Assembly: GCF_037126465.1 (NCBI RefSeq)
Contig: NC_088202.1
Location: forward strand, 31,976,213-32,040,212
Direction of reading: 5' to 3'
Length of the DNA: 64,000 nucleotides
Source of the DNA: Ornithodoros turicata
Taxonomy: Eukaryota > Arthropoda > Arachnida > Ixodida > Argasidae
The notes below the pieces were generated by a model. It was not told the origin of the DNA. It saw only the letters and a program-made list of their open reading frames with translations, and did not search any database. The translations under genes and the position numbers were made by a program. Shown piece by piece: positions 43,001 to 53,409 of this stretch (position 1 is the first letter of the stretch; every line of letters begins with the position of its first letter).

Positions 43001-45692
43001 GCAAAAAAAAAAAAAAAAAAAGAAGAAATACTTACATGAGCATACATGCCGAGAAAACTACAAGATGGACAAAAACAACATGCAACAGACTGCAATTTGG
43101 CACAACATGTACTGTTTGGGACACGGTTGTCTAAAATCTTCAGCCCGCGACCGAGCAGTCTCCAATCAATACAGCTTCCGAGAGAAGGCCACACACCGCC
43201 ACCTGTTGGGAGAGAGTACCATCGCATACTCGGCGGAGTCTCCTAGGGGAGTAGTTGAGCGCAGCCTCCCCTTGGGAAGGGTATTGGTATAATTCCTTTG
43301 TGTGTGACATCGCCGATAGGGGATCGCTCAGCCACGGGCTGGAGATTTTTAGACAACAGTGTCCCAAAGGGTACATTTTTAGCAATCGACGATTTCAGAG
43401 ACCTGTCACGTGCCCATTATCGATTCTGCCTGATAAAAGGCACAGCTTCTGCCACCAAAATACCTGTTCAGATAATTTTAGAAACATGCACAGGCACAAT
43501 CTAATCAATGTAGTTAGTTCAGTGTGATTCAATTTATGCTACTGTGTTGGAAAGCCACTCTTGGAATTAAAAAACATTTGCTAAGAAACCCAGTGCCGAC
43601 CGATTAGTAATGACAAAGAATCTAACAAGCAACCTTTACAAGCATACCGTCTCATCTGGCAATGCTTCTTTTGAGAGCAGTTTTCGGGTCTTCTTGTGTA
43701 GCCTCTTCAGGTCCTGAACAGTTGCTTGCATCTCGGAAGACAAGGCTATGATTAAAAGCATTAGCTATTAGTGAACACACATTAAACACATGGTCCGCAC
43801 TGAATTTTGTAACAAAAATTCAATGACCTTTTAAGGTACAGTCATCATTTTGTCTGGGACGTAAAACACACATGATCAGGGCCTCAATATTTTGCAAAAA
43901 TATTTATAAGCTACATGTATCACGAGAAAATACACAGGGACTGCACAAGAGCGAGCTATCCCTTTAAAGATTATAGGACAGAAAGGAAAGTTGACTAGCA
44001 TAACCAAGTGTGCAGTTAATTTCTTGCTGCCAATTCCTATTGCAAAGAGTGCTAACTCCTCTGGTTTCAAAATAGTTTGACTTATGATAAGCGTAATTTG
44101 CACTAGCAGCTCCGTGAGCAAAATATGCAAAATCAAGGGTTCTCAAGGACTGAAGAGACGGACGCCAACAAGGAGTGAGGACGCACTCTGCGAATTTACA
44201 GAAGCAGAGTGGTCCTTGGTACGTGAAGACGTGGACGTTGTCCATCGACTATACGCTTCCCTTCCTGTGCGCATGGCCTCAGTTATTGCTGCGAAAGGGG
44301 GGGCCGACAAAGTATTGACACTATCGCCTCCCCCGCCTCTTTGTGTGTGTGTGTGTGTTCAAGGGTACATGCTCTTTTCTTCTGTTTTTGTCTAATAAAA
44401 AAAAAAAGAAAAAACTAGGCACTGCAGCCCGTTGTCACCTCAATTCATCTTAGCGCCCTGTTATCTCTCCGATAGCGGAGAGACTTCCTTCCCGCGATAG
44501 CCAATCGTGCTCGGTGCAGTAGACCGAAAACGAAACCATTTGGCGTTCGTTACACTCAAAAGAAAAGTTACCACTGCTACCACGGCGGGTCGCCACAAGC
44601 GCACTCTTCCATCCCTCTGAACAAGTGGACTCGCCCGCTTCCGCTCGCCGCTAGGGTGACTCTGCCCAGAGAAAATACGCCGCTCGCGCGTTCCGTAAAC
44701 TTTTGTCCAGCACTGTACGACTGCTGAGCAACATCAATTGACAATGCTCTGTTAAGGATTAGGTTATGCAACTGCCTGAATGAAAATTCAGTACTTACCA
44801 TGGATGTTAGATAGACTATCCACTTTTTCTTTCAAGGTCACATTTTCCCTCTTGCGAGCTTCGCTCTCCTTAAGCACACGCAGCAATTCCTGCATATGCA
44901 ACATGAACAGCTTCGTAACAGTAAGACGAATAGCAAGCGCTGTGATTGAGCTTGAAAAATTGCTACAAACCTGCTCCACCTGATTCGGTTGATCGTCTCG
45001 ATGTTTGCCCTCGACTTTTTTTCTCAACCTCTCCATGTCAGCTGGCGTCCCTGGTATGAAGGCAAGAAAGAAATAAGGATGCAGTTTCACGCACAGATTA
45101 AGCGAAACATCACAACGTGCACGAAAGAAAAGTGCCTCAGGACGAGACCCGCCGATATTTCGAACAGAGACTGTTCTTCTGAGGACAGTCCCTGTTTGAA
45201 ATATCGGCTGGGCACTTCCTGAGGCACTTCCCTTCATACTTCCTTACAGTTTCGCTAGGTTTTCAACCCGTCCACATCAGAAAATGTGGTCGTTTCAACG
45301 AACAACATAAGAACACTTGAAATTACTGCAATGTCCGCCACCGTTTGACGCGGTTGCAACGTACACGTTGCGAAAGGCAAGCGCCATATATCGTGGTTCT
45401 TTGGACAGATCAGTTTATTTGGTGGGTAATCAGAACTGAATGAAAACAATAAGAACATACATGAACACTCACCGACATCTACAAGCAGCGCGGGAGCAGG
45501 TTCGTCGCCGTTGGACCATGCCACCTGCACCAACCTCCCCTTGTTTTCCTGGACGCCGTTGAGAACAAGGACTTGTTTGAGTTCTTCATCCTGAAGGGCG
45601 TGTATGGGATAGACGTCCCACATCTGCATTCCACACCACTTTACCAGGATGTGGATGGATTGAGATTGCGAACATTCAACTGTACGCGGCAT
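40070..45692 (-). CDS. BEN-domain protein, six exons, inside the EnSpm element
   Basis: Exons on the minus strand: 45692-45473, 45050-44971, 44889-44799, 43745-43648, 40449-40224, 40161-40070, ending at a TGA. All junctions are GT-AG (donors GTGAGT, GTTTGT, GTAAGT, GTATGC, GTAAGT) and the phases 1-0-1-0-1 join without stops, giving 268 aa. Residues 1-73 (start MPRTVECSQ) form a small globular module (VKWCGMQMWDVYPIHAL, APALLVDV). Residues 75-160 are charged and probably coiled coil (MERLRKKVEGKH, VTLKEKVDSLSN, LKRLHKKTRKLL). Residues 164-262 are the BEN domain (LARDLMRLLFDREELLGKS, MTG, NAHKNTPAKAQVDPERM). BEN domains bind DNA and chromatin, usually as repressors or insulator factors. The long fourth intron holds several MITEs. 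The gene diverges from the transposase gene, 680 bp between ATGs. It could be an element-encoded DNA-binding partner of the transposase or a captured host gene. Confidence 0.82.
41130..42420. other. Intronic stretch of the BEN gene with unassigned open frame
   Basis: A 129-codon plus-strand open frame (41674-42063) has no recognisable domain. It lies inside the fourth BEN intron and ends next to an A-rich tract. At 42395-42410 the word AACACCCTGTATA matches the ends of the ACAGGGTGT fold-back families, so part of this region is probably another nonautonomous element whose left end I could not find. Confidence 0.35.
42562..42714. mobile_element. TA-flanked MITE (TACAGCTTGGGACAAAAG family), copy 3
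   Basis: Left TACAGCTTGGGACAAAAGTT, right ATTTTCGTCCCAAGCTGTA. It is 153 bp, shorter than copies 1 and 2, but shares their interior words (GTATTCTTTTATCAGAGCAT, AAATTAAAAACATGC). It lies in the fourth intron of the BEN gene. Confidence 0.7.
43110..43373. mobile_element. TA-flanked MITE with 38-bp TIRs
   Basis: TIRs: TACTGTTTGGGACACGGTTG at left and its near-complement CAACAGTGTCCCAAAGGGTA at right, continuing inward to AAAATCTTCAGCCCG/CGGGCTGGAGATTTTT. The 264-bp body has nested shorter inverted words (GGAGTCTCCTAGGGGAG). It belongs to the same superfamily as the 38.9-kb copies but to a different family. Confidence 0.72.
44551..44717. mobile_element. Decayed TA-flanked MITE related to the 9.97-kb copy
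   Basis: The right end (CGCCGCTCGCGCGTTCCGTA, AACTTTTGTCCAGCACTGTA) closely matches the right end of the 9966-10277 element, including the inner word CGCCGCTAGGGTG. The left end (TACACTCAAAAGAAAAGTTA) is only a weak TIR. It lies in the third intron of the BEN gene. Confidence 0.5.
45131..45228. repeat. Fold-back hairpin in the first intron of the BEN gene
   Basis: Arms of about 46 bp (AGTGCCTCAGGA..., CCGATATTTCGAACAGAGAC and the complements GTCCCTGTTTGAAATATCGG, TCCTGAGGCACT) around a tiny loop. On the transcribed minus strand it would form a long, slightly imperfect hairpin between exons 1 and 2. Confidence 0.7.
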
Positions 45693-46372
45693 TACGGATC
45701 AGATAAAAAGAGAAACCCCATAAAACGCAAAGCAAAAACGAACGAGCCAGTGCCGGAGCTCAAGCCAAAGCAAAAAGCAAAACGAATCTCAGCGTTCACA
45801 GACGATGATACAAACAACGCAGGATCTAGCAGTATTAACGGTGTGCGCTATCTGTCAAACAAAAGTTGCAGGACTTTTGTGCGACTTAACTTTGCTACAG
45901 TAGTAACTCTTTTTTATTTTGCAAAAAGCCGAAGCTATACAAGCAGCGACATCTATCAAAATTAAAACTACACTGTCACAGCATGCACATCGCAACAAAT
46001 CTGTAAGAAAATACACGGTCGTTTGATCGTGTAATACAACCATAAACTGACGCAGCCAAATATATCTCCAGAAAGATAATGAGAAAATCGGAAAATAAGA
46101 TTTACTGCATGCCATGCTGCGGCTACTCACTACATGCATCTGTATCTGCGCACCCACCGACAACGCCCACCTTGTCAGTCGTGTGCACCTATTATGATGG
46201 ACCCGTTTCTAGTGTGCGATGAATCTTCCCTGTTTTGTCATGCCATTATTTTAGGATGCTTTCATTGACTGTCTGTGTGTGTATTCTTGTGCTTGGCTCC
46301 GAGGTTTCCCTCGAACGTCGATCGTGCGAACACACAACAACAAACCAAAGTGAATCGAAAGTACTCGGTGTC
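45693..46372. promoter_or_regulatory. Divergent intergenic region between BEN and transposase genes
   Basis: These 680 bp separate the two start codons and must contain both 5' ends unless upstream noncoding exons exist. I see no clear TATA box. An alternative in-frame ATG for the transposase lies at 46235. A shared bidirectional promoter is the simplest reading but is inference. Confidence 0.45.
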
Positions 46373-49300
46373 ATGTCGCGAAAGGGATATAAAAGACACT
46401 TCTGGGACTCAGCAGAGTCGGTTCCACGCTCCACATCTTCTGCCTACAAGAGGAAACTTCAAGATCAAGCCACAAAGCCAGTAGGGAGCAGTGGTCATGT
46501 ATTGGCAAACGTTCCCGCCGAGGAAGGACCTGCTGCTACTGCCGGTCCCTCACGCATGACATATGAGACGTTTGCATCGCCGGAGACCGTGGAAGTTACC
46601 GGCCAGGTTGATATGCCAACGTGCGCTGAGAGGTATTGACAGAATATTCTTGCAGTGTCAGTTGGATCAGTTGCTTATGCAATTACATAGCAAACATGTT
46701 GCAAATATGCGTTTTGTTTTTCTTTTTAATGTCGCGGTTCTTATAAATGTTTCCTATGCATGCCTCTGCCAGCAGCACCGAATATGCCTCAGCGGATGAA
46801 GCAGAAGATGACTGTTCTCCAGTGCGTGAGTCAGACTCAGAGTCTGACACAGACGAATCTGAAGACGATGACAGTGACCTGCGTGTGCAGCAACCAGACG
46901 AGCTGGTATGTTCTTATTTCTGTGCTGCCTAGATGCAAGGGCTAGTGCCTTAGTATAGTTAAAATGTTGGTAAACTGCTTCGTAGTGTCTGTGCTAACTA
47001 CTTTTCAGTCACGTCAAAGTGGTACTAGAGTATTTTAACTAATAGAAACTAGTTACAGTCCACCTCTGGAACTCGCAATATTTGTTGTGTTGCATAGTGC
47101 ATCAAGTGTTACTAAACTGAATGTTATGTGTGCTAATGTAATGTGCACTAATATAATGTGCTTTGTGTGTGTCGTGCTGTCGTTGTCTCATCATTAGTTT
47201 GGCTTCTCTAAGTATGTTACGTAAGAACCTTATGCTGTGCAAAAGTGCAACGTAGAGCATTGATTTTCATGCAAATAAATTTTTTTTTCTCGATATGGTT
47301 TCGTACCTGGACGATGAAAAAGCACTTTGGTCGTGGTGTGGGACGGATTAAAAGGGCTCTATGGTGCATATAAATGCATGCTTTGCACGTTGTGGCATAT
47401 TTCGCAGGAACGTGCATGAATAGTGCATATTGTGCCATATTTTCAGTGTTCACGCGGGAGAGCATATTTCTTCTTTTTTAATGGATGCTTTTTCTGGTTT
47501 CGGGACGGAGTTGGGTCGTCTGTCGCGAAAATTCTGCTCCGAGTCGAATGTTTTCTATGATTCGGTGCGGTGCTCCGCCCGTACCATGGCTGCTCCATGC
47601 TCTACTACGTGCATGTCCGATGGGCCATGCGTCAGCTTTGCCACTTTACCGTTACGAAGGCACGTGACATTCACATTTTAATCTTTTAATCAGCATGATA
47701 CATAGTACATAATAATCATAGTACAGCATGAATCAGAATGATGATGATACACAAAACCACGACGAAAGAAACCTGAGCCTGGGCAACACGAACATACAAT
47801 AAAGCTCAAAGTTGAGGTTCGATGTGTATCTTCACGTTTTTCGTGTTGCCCATGCTCGGGCTTTTTGCATCGTGTGCTCTGTACACCAGCCAGCCTGCAA
47901 TTACGCAATATTTTATCAATCACGCAAGCCTTCAGCAACATGATTTATATCTGTGCACAGGTATTCTTTGTTGTGTGCTGCATAACGAAGGCGGCTTTAT
48001 TTTACTGTGTGATACCTAGTACAATACTCACTTTTTAAAGAAATAGGCATTCCATGCCACTGACAAGATGGCGTATATGCAGGCCAGCTGGTGGAAGAAC
48101 TCCATAATGTAAAAGCCAGAGTCTGGGCACACAGAGGGACGATGCACTGAGCCTGTGTTCGTGTCGTCCCTCTGTGTGCCCAGACTGAGGCTTTTACATT
48201 ATGGCATTCGATGCATTGCTTTCGTACCAAGAACAATGAAAAACATTGCATATATTGGGAATTTTCACTTGATATTTGGATGATTTTCAGCGCATAGTTA
48301 CATGCATGTTGTGGGGGTGCCATATTTATCTGTACTCTAGTAACGAGTTTTGAGATTTAGTAGAATTATGCCACGAGAAAATGCCACAAGTCTATGAATT
48401 ACTTGGTTTGGCATTGGAGCATGTGCAGCAGCATTTTGGGAATACACATGAAGGGCATCAATGAAACATAGATGTGTACCAATTAATTACAGTGTACATC
48501 TTATTTCAGGATGAACCACTATATCAAGGCTGCCGACTGTCTCTAGCTGAAAGTCTTCTGCTGGTGATGGGATTCATCCTACGGCACAAGGTGACAAAAG
48601 AGGCTGCGCAGAGTCTTGCCATGATAGTACAAGCACACTTACCTGCCGGAACAAGCTACCCAGCTACCAAGTACTTGTTCAAAAAATATTTTGATACGTG
48701 TGCAAAGCTACCGGACCATCATTTCTATTGCTACTGTGGAGCGTACCTTACTGACAAGTCGGGTAATTGTGTATGCAGTGAGTGTAGCCGATCCCTGGAC
48801 ACTAAAGAACTTCTGAACAAAGGACAATACTTCCTGTCATTTGATTTGGAGAGTCAGCTTACAGAAATGCTCAAGAAATTTGAGGCATCTCTTCTGAAGC
48901 CTTCGCCAAGCATTAACATGACAGACATCCACCAAAGCCCAGCATACAACAGCCTACCAGTTGGAAAAAATGATGTCTCTCTCACTTTCAATACTGATGG
49001 TGTACAACTTTTTGAGTCCTCACAATTCTCCATCTGGCCAATCACAGTGCAGGTCAATGAACTACCATTTAAAGAGAGGCTCCTGCACCCCGCTGTCGCA
49101 GGCTTGTGGTTTGGAAAGACAAAGCCCAACTTCAAAGCGTTCTTCCACCCTTTTGTGAAGACCATGAACAGGCTATCAACACAACGATTTAAGTGGTCAA
49201 ATGCAGAAGGAGAAGTTACCACCAAGGTATTTCCAGGCCCGTGCACTGTGGACAGTGTGGCAAGAGCCCCCCTGGTAAATATGCACCAATTTAATGGGAG

Positions 49301-50654
49301 GTTTGGGTGCCTTTGGTGCTTTCATGAAGGGGAAGTTATTGCTAAAGGAAGAGGACACACAAGAGTGTACCCCATAACTGATCGTGAACACGCCATTCGC
49401 ACTTCTGCTTCCGTCTACAAGGATGCAACAAAGGCAAGGCAGAGAAATGAACCTACTCGTGGAATCCTCGGTCCCAGTGTTTTGTTCCTGCTCTCATATT
49501 TTGACATTTGTAAAGGTGTCGTCGTCGACTACATGCACACTGTGTGTCTTGGTGTAGTCAAGGCAACAACAGTCATGTGGCTTACTAATGCATCTCAGCC
49601 TTACTATTTGAAGCCCAAGCTTGGTGAAGTGAATCAACGCATTCTAAATATCAAGACTGTTGCTGAAATCAGTCGTCTCCCGCGCAAAGTAACTGACTAC
49701 AACATCTGGAAGGCATCTGAATGGCGTGCTTGGCTGCTCTTTTATTCTGTTCCTGTCCTCACAGACTTGCTCCCCAAAAAGTACTTAAAAAACTGGAAAA
49801 AGCTAGTTATGATTATGCATAAACTGCTGTCCTTCAATGTAAATCTTGAAGAGCTTGACAGTATCCAAGCTGAAGTCCTCTCATTTGCACGCCGGTACCA
49901 AGCGCTCTATGGCACAGCAAGCATGACATACAACATGCACTTAGTAACACATTTAGTGCTGTGTGTCAAGAACTGGGGGCCTCTCTGGGCATATTCGAAT
50001 TTTCCTTTTGAACATTTCAATGGTGTCTTAACAAGGATGTGTCATGGAACACGACATATTGAGTCACAAATCGCGTACGGCTTGAGCATATGGAATGGTC
50101 TGCCTGCATTGTGTCGTGACAGATCAGTATTTAGAGTTTGTACAGAGGCACGTAAGCTGTGGCAGTCCTTTATTGTTGGAAGCAGTTTGCAAATTGTGTC
50201 GTGTAGCAACGAGCATATCAGATTCACAGGCAAAGGTAGAGTAGGCCAAGCTAGTCATACAGCAGCTGTTCTTCAGTTCCTACAACGCCCTCCAAAGGTT
50301 ACCAAGTGCTTCACAAAGCTTATGCTGAGAGGTGTCCGGTTTGATTCGAAAACTTCCGGCTCCAGATGTTGCAATTCCTTAATATTGACAAAGGACATGG
50401 AAGTGGTGACGCTTAAAGCAATTTATGCATACTGTTTCAATTGTTCACAAATCCCGTGCTCGTGCAACAATGTTGTCCTTGTAGTTTCGCAGTGGTCATC
50501 CTGCAGTATTCTACAGGGTGTATTACTTAAACTGGATGTCGTTGGAAACTTAAAAGTAATTCATTGCAGTGATATTTTGTGTAAGTGCATAACAATCAAC
50601 ATTAATGAAAGTTTGCATGCGTGCCCAGTGACTGTCAGAATAGAGTGTTGGTAG
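46373..50654 (+). CDS. EnSpm/CACTA-type (tnp2-like) transposase, three exons, intact
   Basis: Exons 46373-46632, 46773-46905 and 48510-50654 join in phase (2, then 0) with GT-AG ends and no stop, giving 845 aa. MSRKGYKRHFWDS opens the protein. Exon 2 is an acidic Ser-rich linker (SDSESDTDESEDDDSD). Exon 3 has a Cys cluster near 205-223 (CYCG, CSEC), LTFNTDGVQLFESS (first candidate catalytic Asp about 294), WPITVQVNELP, FNGRFGCLWC (about 398-401), VVDYMHTVCLGVVK (second Asp about 471), YNMHLVTHL, and NFPFEHFNGVL (candidate Glu about 632). These match the tnp2-like DDE transposases of CMC/EnSpm elements. It would bind the element ends and catalyse cut-and-paste. An ATG at 46235 in the same frame is an alternative start. 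AATAAA lies at 50983, about 330 bp past the stop. Confidence 0.85.
48102..48204. mobile_element. Fold-back element with CATAATGTAAAA ends, copy 2
   Basis: Inverted arms of about 44 bp (CCATAATGTAAAAGCC..., GGGCACACAGAGGGACGA and complements) lie within the second intron of the transposase gene. It is the same family as 22164-22276, with a changed inner arm. Confidence 0.75.
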
Positions 50655-51819
50655 ATGATCCAACTTGTATTGTTCAGAGGTTGTGTATGAGCATGTTGCT
50701 CCATCTTCACCCATGTAGCTATCGCGTACAAAAACATACATGTAACACTATTATACCAATTAGACCGTGTAGAATATATTAGAATGTGTAGTACCTGTCA
50801 AGAGACTTTTTGGCCAATTTTGTTGCTGAGAAGCACTTGGTTTAGAACATTTGTAGAGCATCTGCGACATTTTCAAGTATGCAAAATGTTTCACGACTGC
50901 AGTTCAGCGTGTCGTTACATGTGTTCATGCAGTACAGAGAATAGAACAGAAGTAGAAAGAAAGAAATGCAGCACAGAGACCTAATAAACGATGTGACCGT
51001 TATTTTCATTGCTGAAGTCAGTGCAAAAAGTACAGGTTTTGTTATTTATTCACCTATCATTCCGCAATTTGCAGTGGCATGTAGAGATGTGTGGCTGTTT
51101 TCTAGAACAAACATCTGTAAGCAAAAGAGAGACGGCATTCACAAAAATCTGTTTATTGCACACCTACACTGACGGGCTTTGATCTGTATGCCAAGAGTTT
51201 CAGGAGATAAACCTGCACATGAAAACAGCAACGAAACAATTTGAGACAGCGAGCTTACTTTTTGTGAATGTTGCGCGCCAGCAGATATAAAAGAATACAT
51301 TCAATCAACGGTGTTTCATTCCTGTGGAGTGCTCTGGCTATGCAAAAAAATAAAAAAAGGTTCCGCATTCCCATGAACTAAAGAAACAGAAATGCTCACG
51401 CTTGTGCGAAACCACGGTGTTTGTAGATAGAGGCTATGTGCGAAAATTGATGTCCGCGTGCAGTGCATGTGTTTCGTATCTAATTAAATTCATCCTTTCA
51501 GTGGCATACTTCATCTTCTACGTTGTTTCCTGTCAGAATGCGCGGAGCTGTGAAGACGGAGGCTATGCAGCTATTATTACTGTGCATTGCCAGAAACGTT
51601 TGCCGCTGGTACGGCGCCATATACACACAGCTCATTTAGCCACATTGAATCTTGACCTGGCCTCTGACTTTTATAACATGTTCAGGTGAATTCTTTGAAC
51701 GCCGACATACTCACCTGAGCTGCAATAGCAACCGAGTAGATCCGGGTGAAGCCCGAGGGCACAAACATGTCAAACAAGCCACCGTTGCCACCGCCACGCC
51801 ACGATAAACAATCCCGGCC
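50655..51819. other. Transposase 3' flank, no gene recognised
   Basis: It holds the likely 3' UTR with AATAAA at 50983-50988 and then about 800 bp without recognisable coding sequence. One plus-strand open stretch (51402-51689) has a hydrophobic segment (LIKFILSVAYFIFYVV) but no family match. Confidence 0.4.
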
Positions 51820-51920
51820 ATGGAAGACGAGCGCATGCGCCCTGGCCGTGCCGTGCTCGCTGCCTCGCGTACCCTGGCCGCCTTGGCCGTGCTCGCTGCC
51901 GTGTACGCTACTTTACGATG
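51820..51920 (+). CDS. Candidate first exon of a signal-anchor protein near the EnSpm right end
   Basis: An ATG in a good context (CGGCCATGG) opens MEDERMRPGRAVLAASRT, then a hydrophobic stretch LAALAVLAAVYATLR, and stops at a consensus donor (GATG then GTGAGAG, phase 2). The 33 codons are much more GC-rich than the surroundings and look like the cytoplasmic tail plus membrane anchor of a type II protein. A CpG-rich leader precedes it. No second exon is seen before the element ends at 52305. It may be a captured exon or chance. Confidence 0.3.
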
Positions 51921-52189
51921 GTGAGAGGGGTTGCTGTGACTCGCCCTGAGTCTGAACTATTCATGTGCACCCAATTATACTTTTTTTTAGTGACTAACTT
52001 TGTACAACATCGAAATCTAAATGACGTTTTTACATGTGCATTGTGTTTACATGTGAACATTTTGTTAATAAACATTCTATACAAAGCAGTTAGCAATTTC
52101 ATATTCAACTTTGACATTCAAATGGTATACAACAAGTTCTATACATTTTTATATGCCATTTTATGTCATATTTTGTATTCATGTTGTGC

Positions 52190-52305
52190 AATTCCTTTTG
52201 TATAGGACTCCTATACATTTTTCAACATAGGTATAGAGGCAATATACAAGTATATAGGAACATATAGCGGCTATACACCAAGTGTATAGACCATTTTCAT
52301 AAGGG
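52190..52305. promoter_or_regulatory. Right terminal and subterminal region of the EnSpm element
   Basis: It contains GTATAGG, CCTATACA, GGTATAGAGG, ATATACAAG, TATATAGG, CATATAGCGGCTATAC and GTGTATAGACC, ending with the TIR complement ATTTTCATAAGGG. The word family is the same as at the left end, supporting common origin of the two termini. Confidence 0.55.
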
Positions 52306-52735
52306 ACGCTCTGAAAGTCGCACAAATCCTTCCATACTCATGCCCCTGAAGTTTTGTTTAAGACGACATTTTCAAAAACAGCGTCATGTACGAATAGATG
52401 CAGAGTATTTGGAAAATCAGTCAGATACCTCAACCAATTCTTGACATCAAATTATGGACGCTGAAGAACATCTCCTTATATACCTCATAACATGTAATCG
52501 TGTCGTTTGACAAGCAAAAGTCGGGGTGTACTATGTATTTGTCGCGAACATCGTACTAGAGGTAGGAGAAGGTGAGATCCGTTTAGACAGAAAGTCACAT
52601 CCTGTAGGAACACTGTCTCTTTTATACCTTCGTCGTAGAAGCAATGGTTTTTGCTAACGATTGCAGAACAGGGTTTATACACGATGTCAATGCTCTCTCC
52701 CTTTCCCAGCTTTTTGCGATGCAACAAGCTTTCTA

Positions 52736-52836
52736 TTTCACAGTTGATATATAATCAGAATGAATCACCTGGACTTGAAAGCATGGTACGGTTTCTAGTC
52801 CAGCTGACTCATTCTGATTATATATCAACTGTGAAA
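52736..52836. mobile_element. Fold-back element just outside the EnSpm right end
   Basis: Arms of 40 bp: TTTCACAGTTGATATATAAT followed by CAGAATGA at left, with the complement (TCATTCTGATTATATATCAA then CTGTGAAA) at right. They are separated by about 21 bp, and only two mismatched positions were seen. No coding capacity. Confidence 0.7.
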
Positions 52837-53409
52837 CAGAATTTCAGGATCATGTTTGTGTATTGGTCTTCATATCCTTTAAGATTATTGAAAGGGGGAG
52901 AGCAGTGACACGCACTCCCGCGAAAAGGCGGGAAATGGGGAGAGCAGTGACACAGTGTAGATACCTTGTTTTGTTTTCCTCTTTGGTACCCGTACCAAAG
53001 GGGAAAACAAAAACAGGTCCAGCAGAATAAACTCTTCCTACTGGCTGAGGTGGGTGTCTCTCAAAACGAGGGCGCATTCTCAGCGCAACAGTTCTTAGTG
53101 TTCGCTTCATGCTGAGCAGTGACCTGTACTTTGTTTTCATGGACTCCACCCCAGAGCAGCCAAGTTCGCGAAGTACATCATGACTGCTAAAAAGAGAGAG
53201 AGAGAACTTCCATAACTTTTGTGCTCAGGAGCAGATGTCCTCCTAACAAATCCGCCCACATTTTGGAAGATAGCTTCAGCAGAACCAACAATACCAAAGG
53301 GGGTGAAGTCCGGGCCACTCCGTGAACGCTGGTAAATCTGCGGCGGCCCTCTTGGTGCTGGGGGTCACTATGCGTTAGAATGTGAGGTGCCCTTTTATGC
53401 TGACATGGC

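Larger units (their letters stand above)
38191..52305 (+). mobile_element. EnSpm/CACTA-type DNA transposon, 14.1 kb, with transposase and BEN-domain genes
   Basis: The left end begins CCCTTATGAAAATTGTCTAT (38191). The right end, reverse-complemented, begins CCCTTATGAAAATGGTCTAT (52305). The flanking dinucleotide is AC on both sides (38189-38190; 52306-52307), which fits a 2-bp target duplication. The first and last 200 bp or so are dense in CTATA, TATAG and GTATA words, like the subterminal transposase-binding arrays of CACTA elements. Inside are a complete tnp2-like transposase gene (plus) and a complete BEN-domain gene (minus), divergently arranged. The boundaries are inferred from the TIRs. 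Alternatively the two ends could belong to separate elements, but the nearby intact transposase of the expected class argues for one unit. Confidence 0.7.

Noticed and set aside
51402..51689. 95-codon ORF with a hydrophobic segment as a membrane protein
   Set aside because: A single hydrophobic run in AT-rich DNA is expected by chance; no splice sites or family features.
38191..52305. Two separate short elements at 38.2 and 52.2 kb instead of one large one
   Set aside because: Not excluded, but each would need a second matching end nearby and none was found. The shared AC flank, shared subterminal words and intact transposase favour one element.
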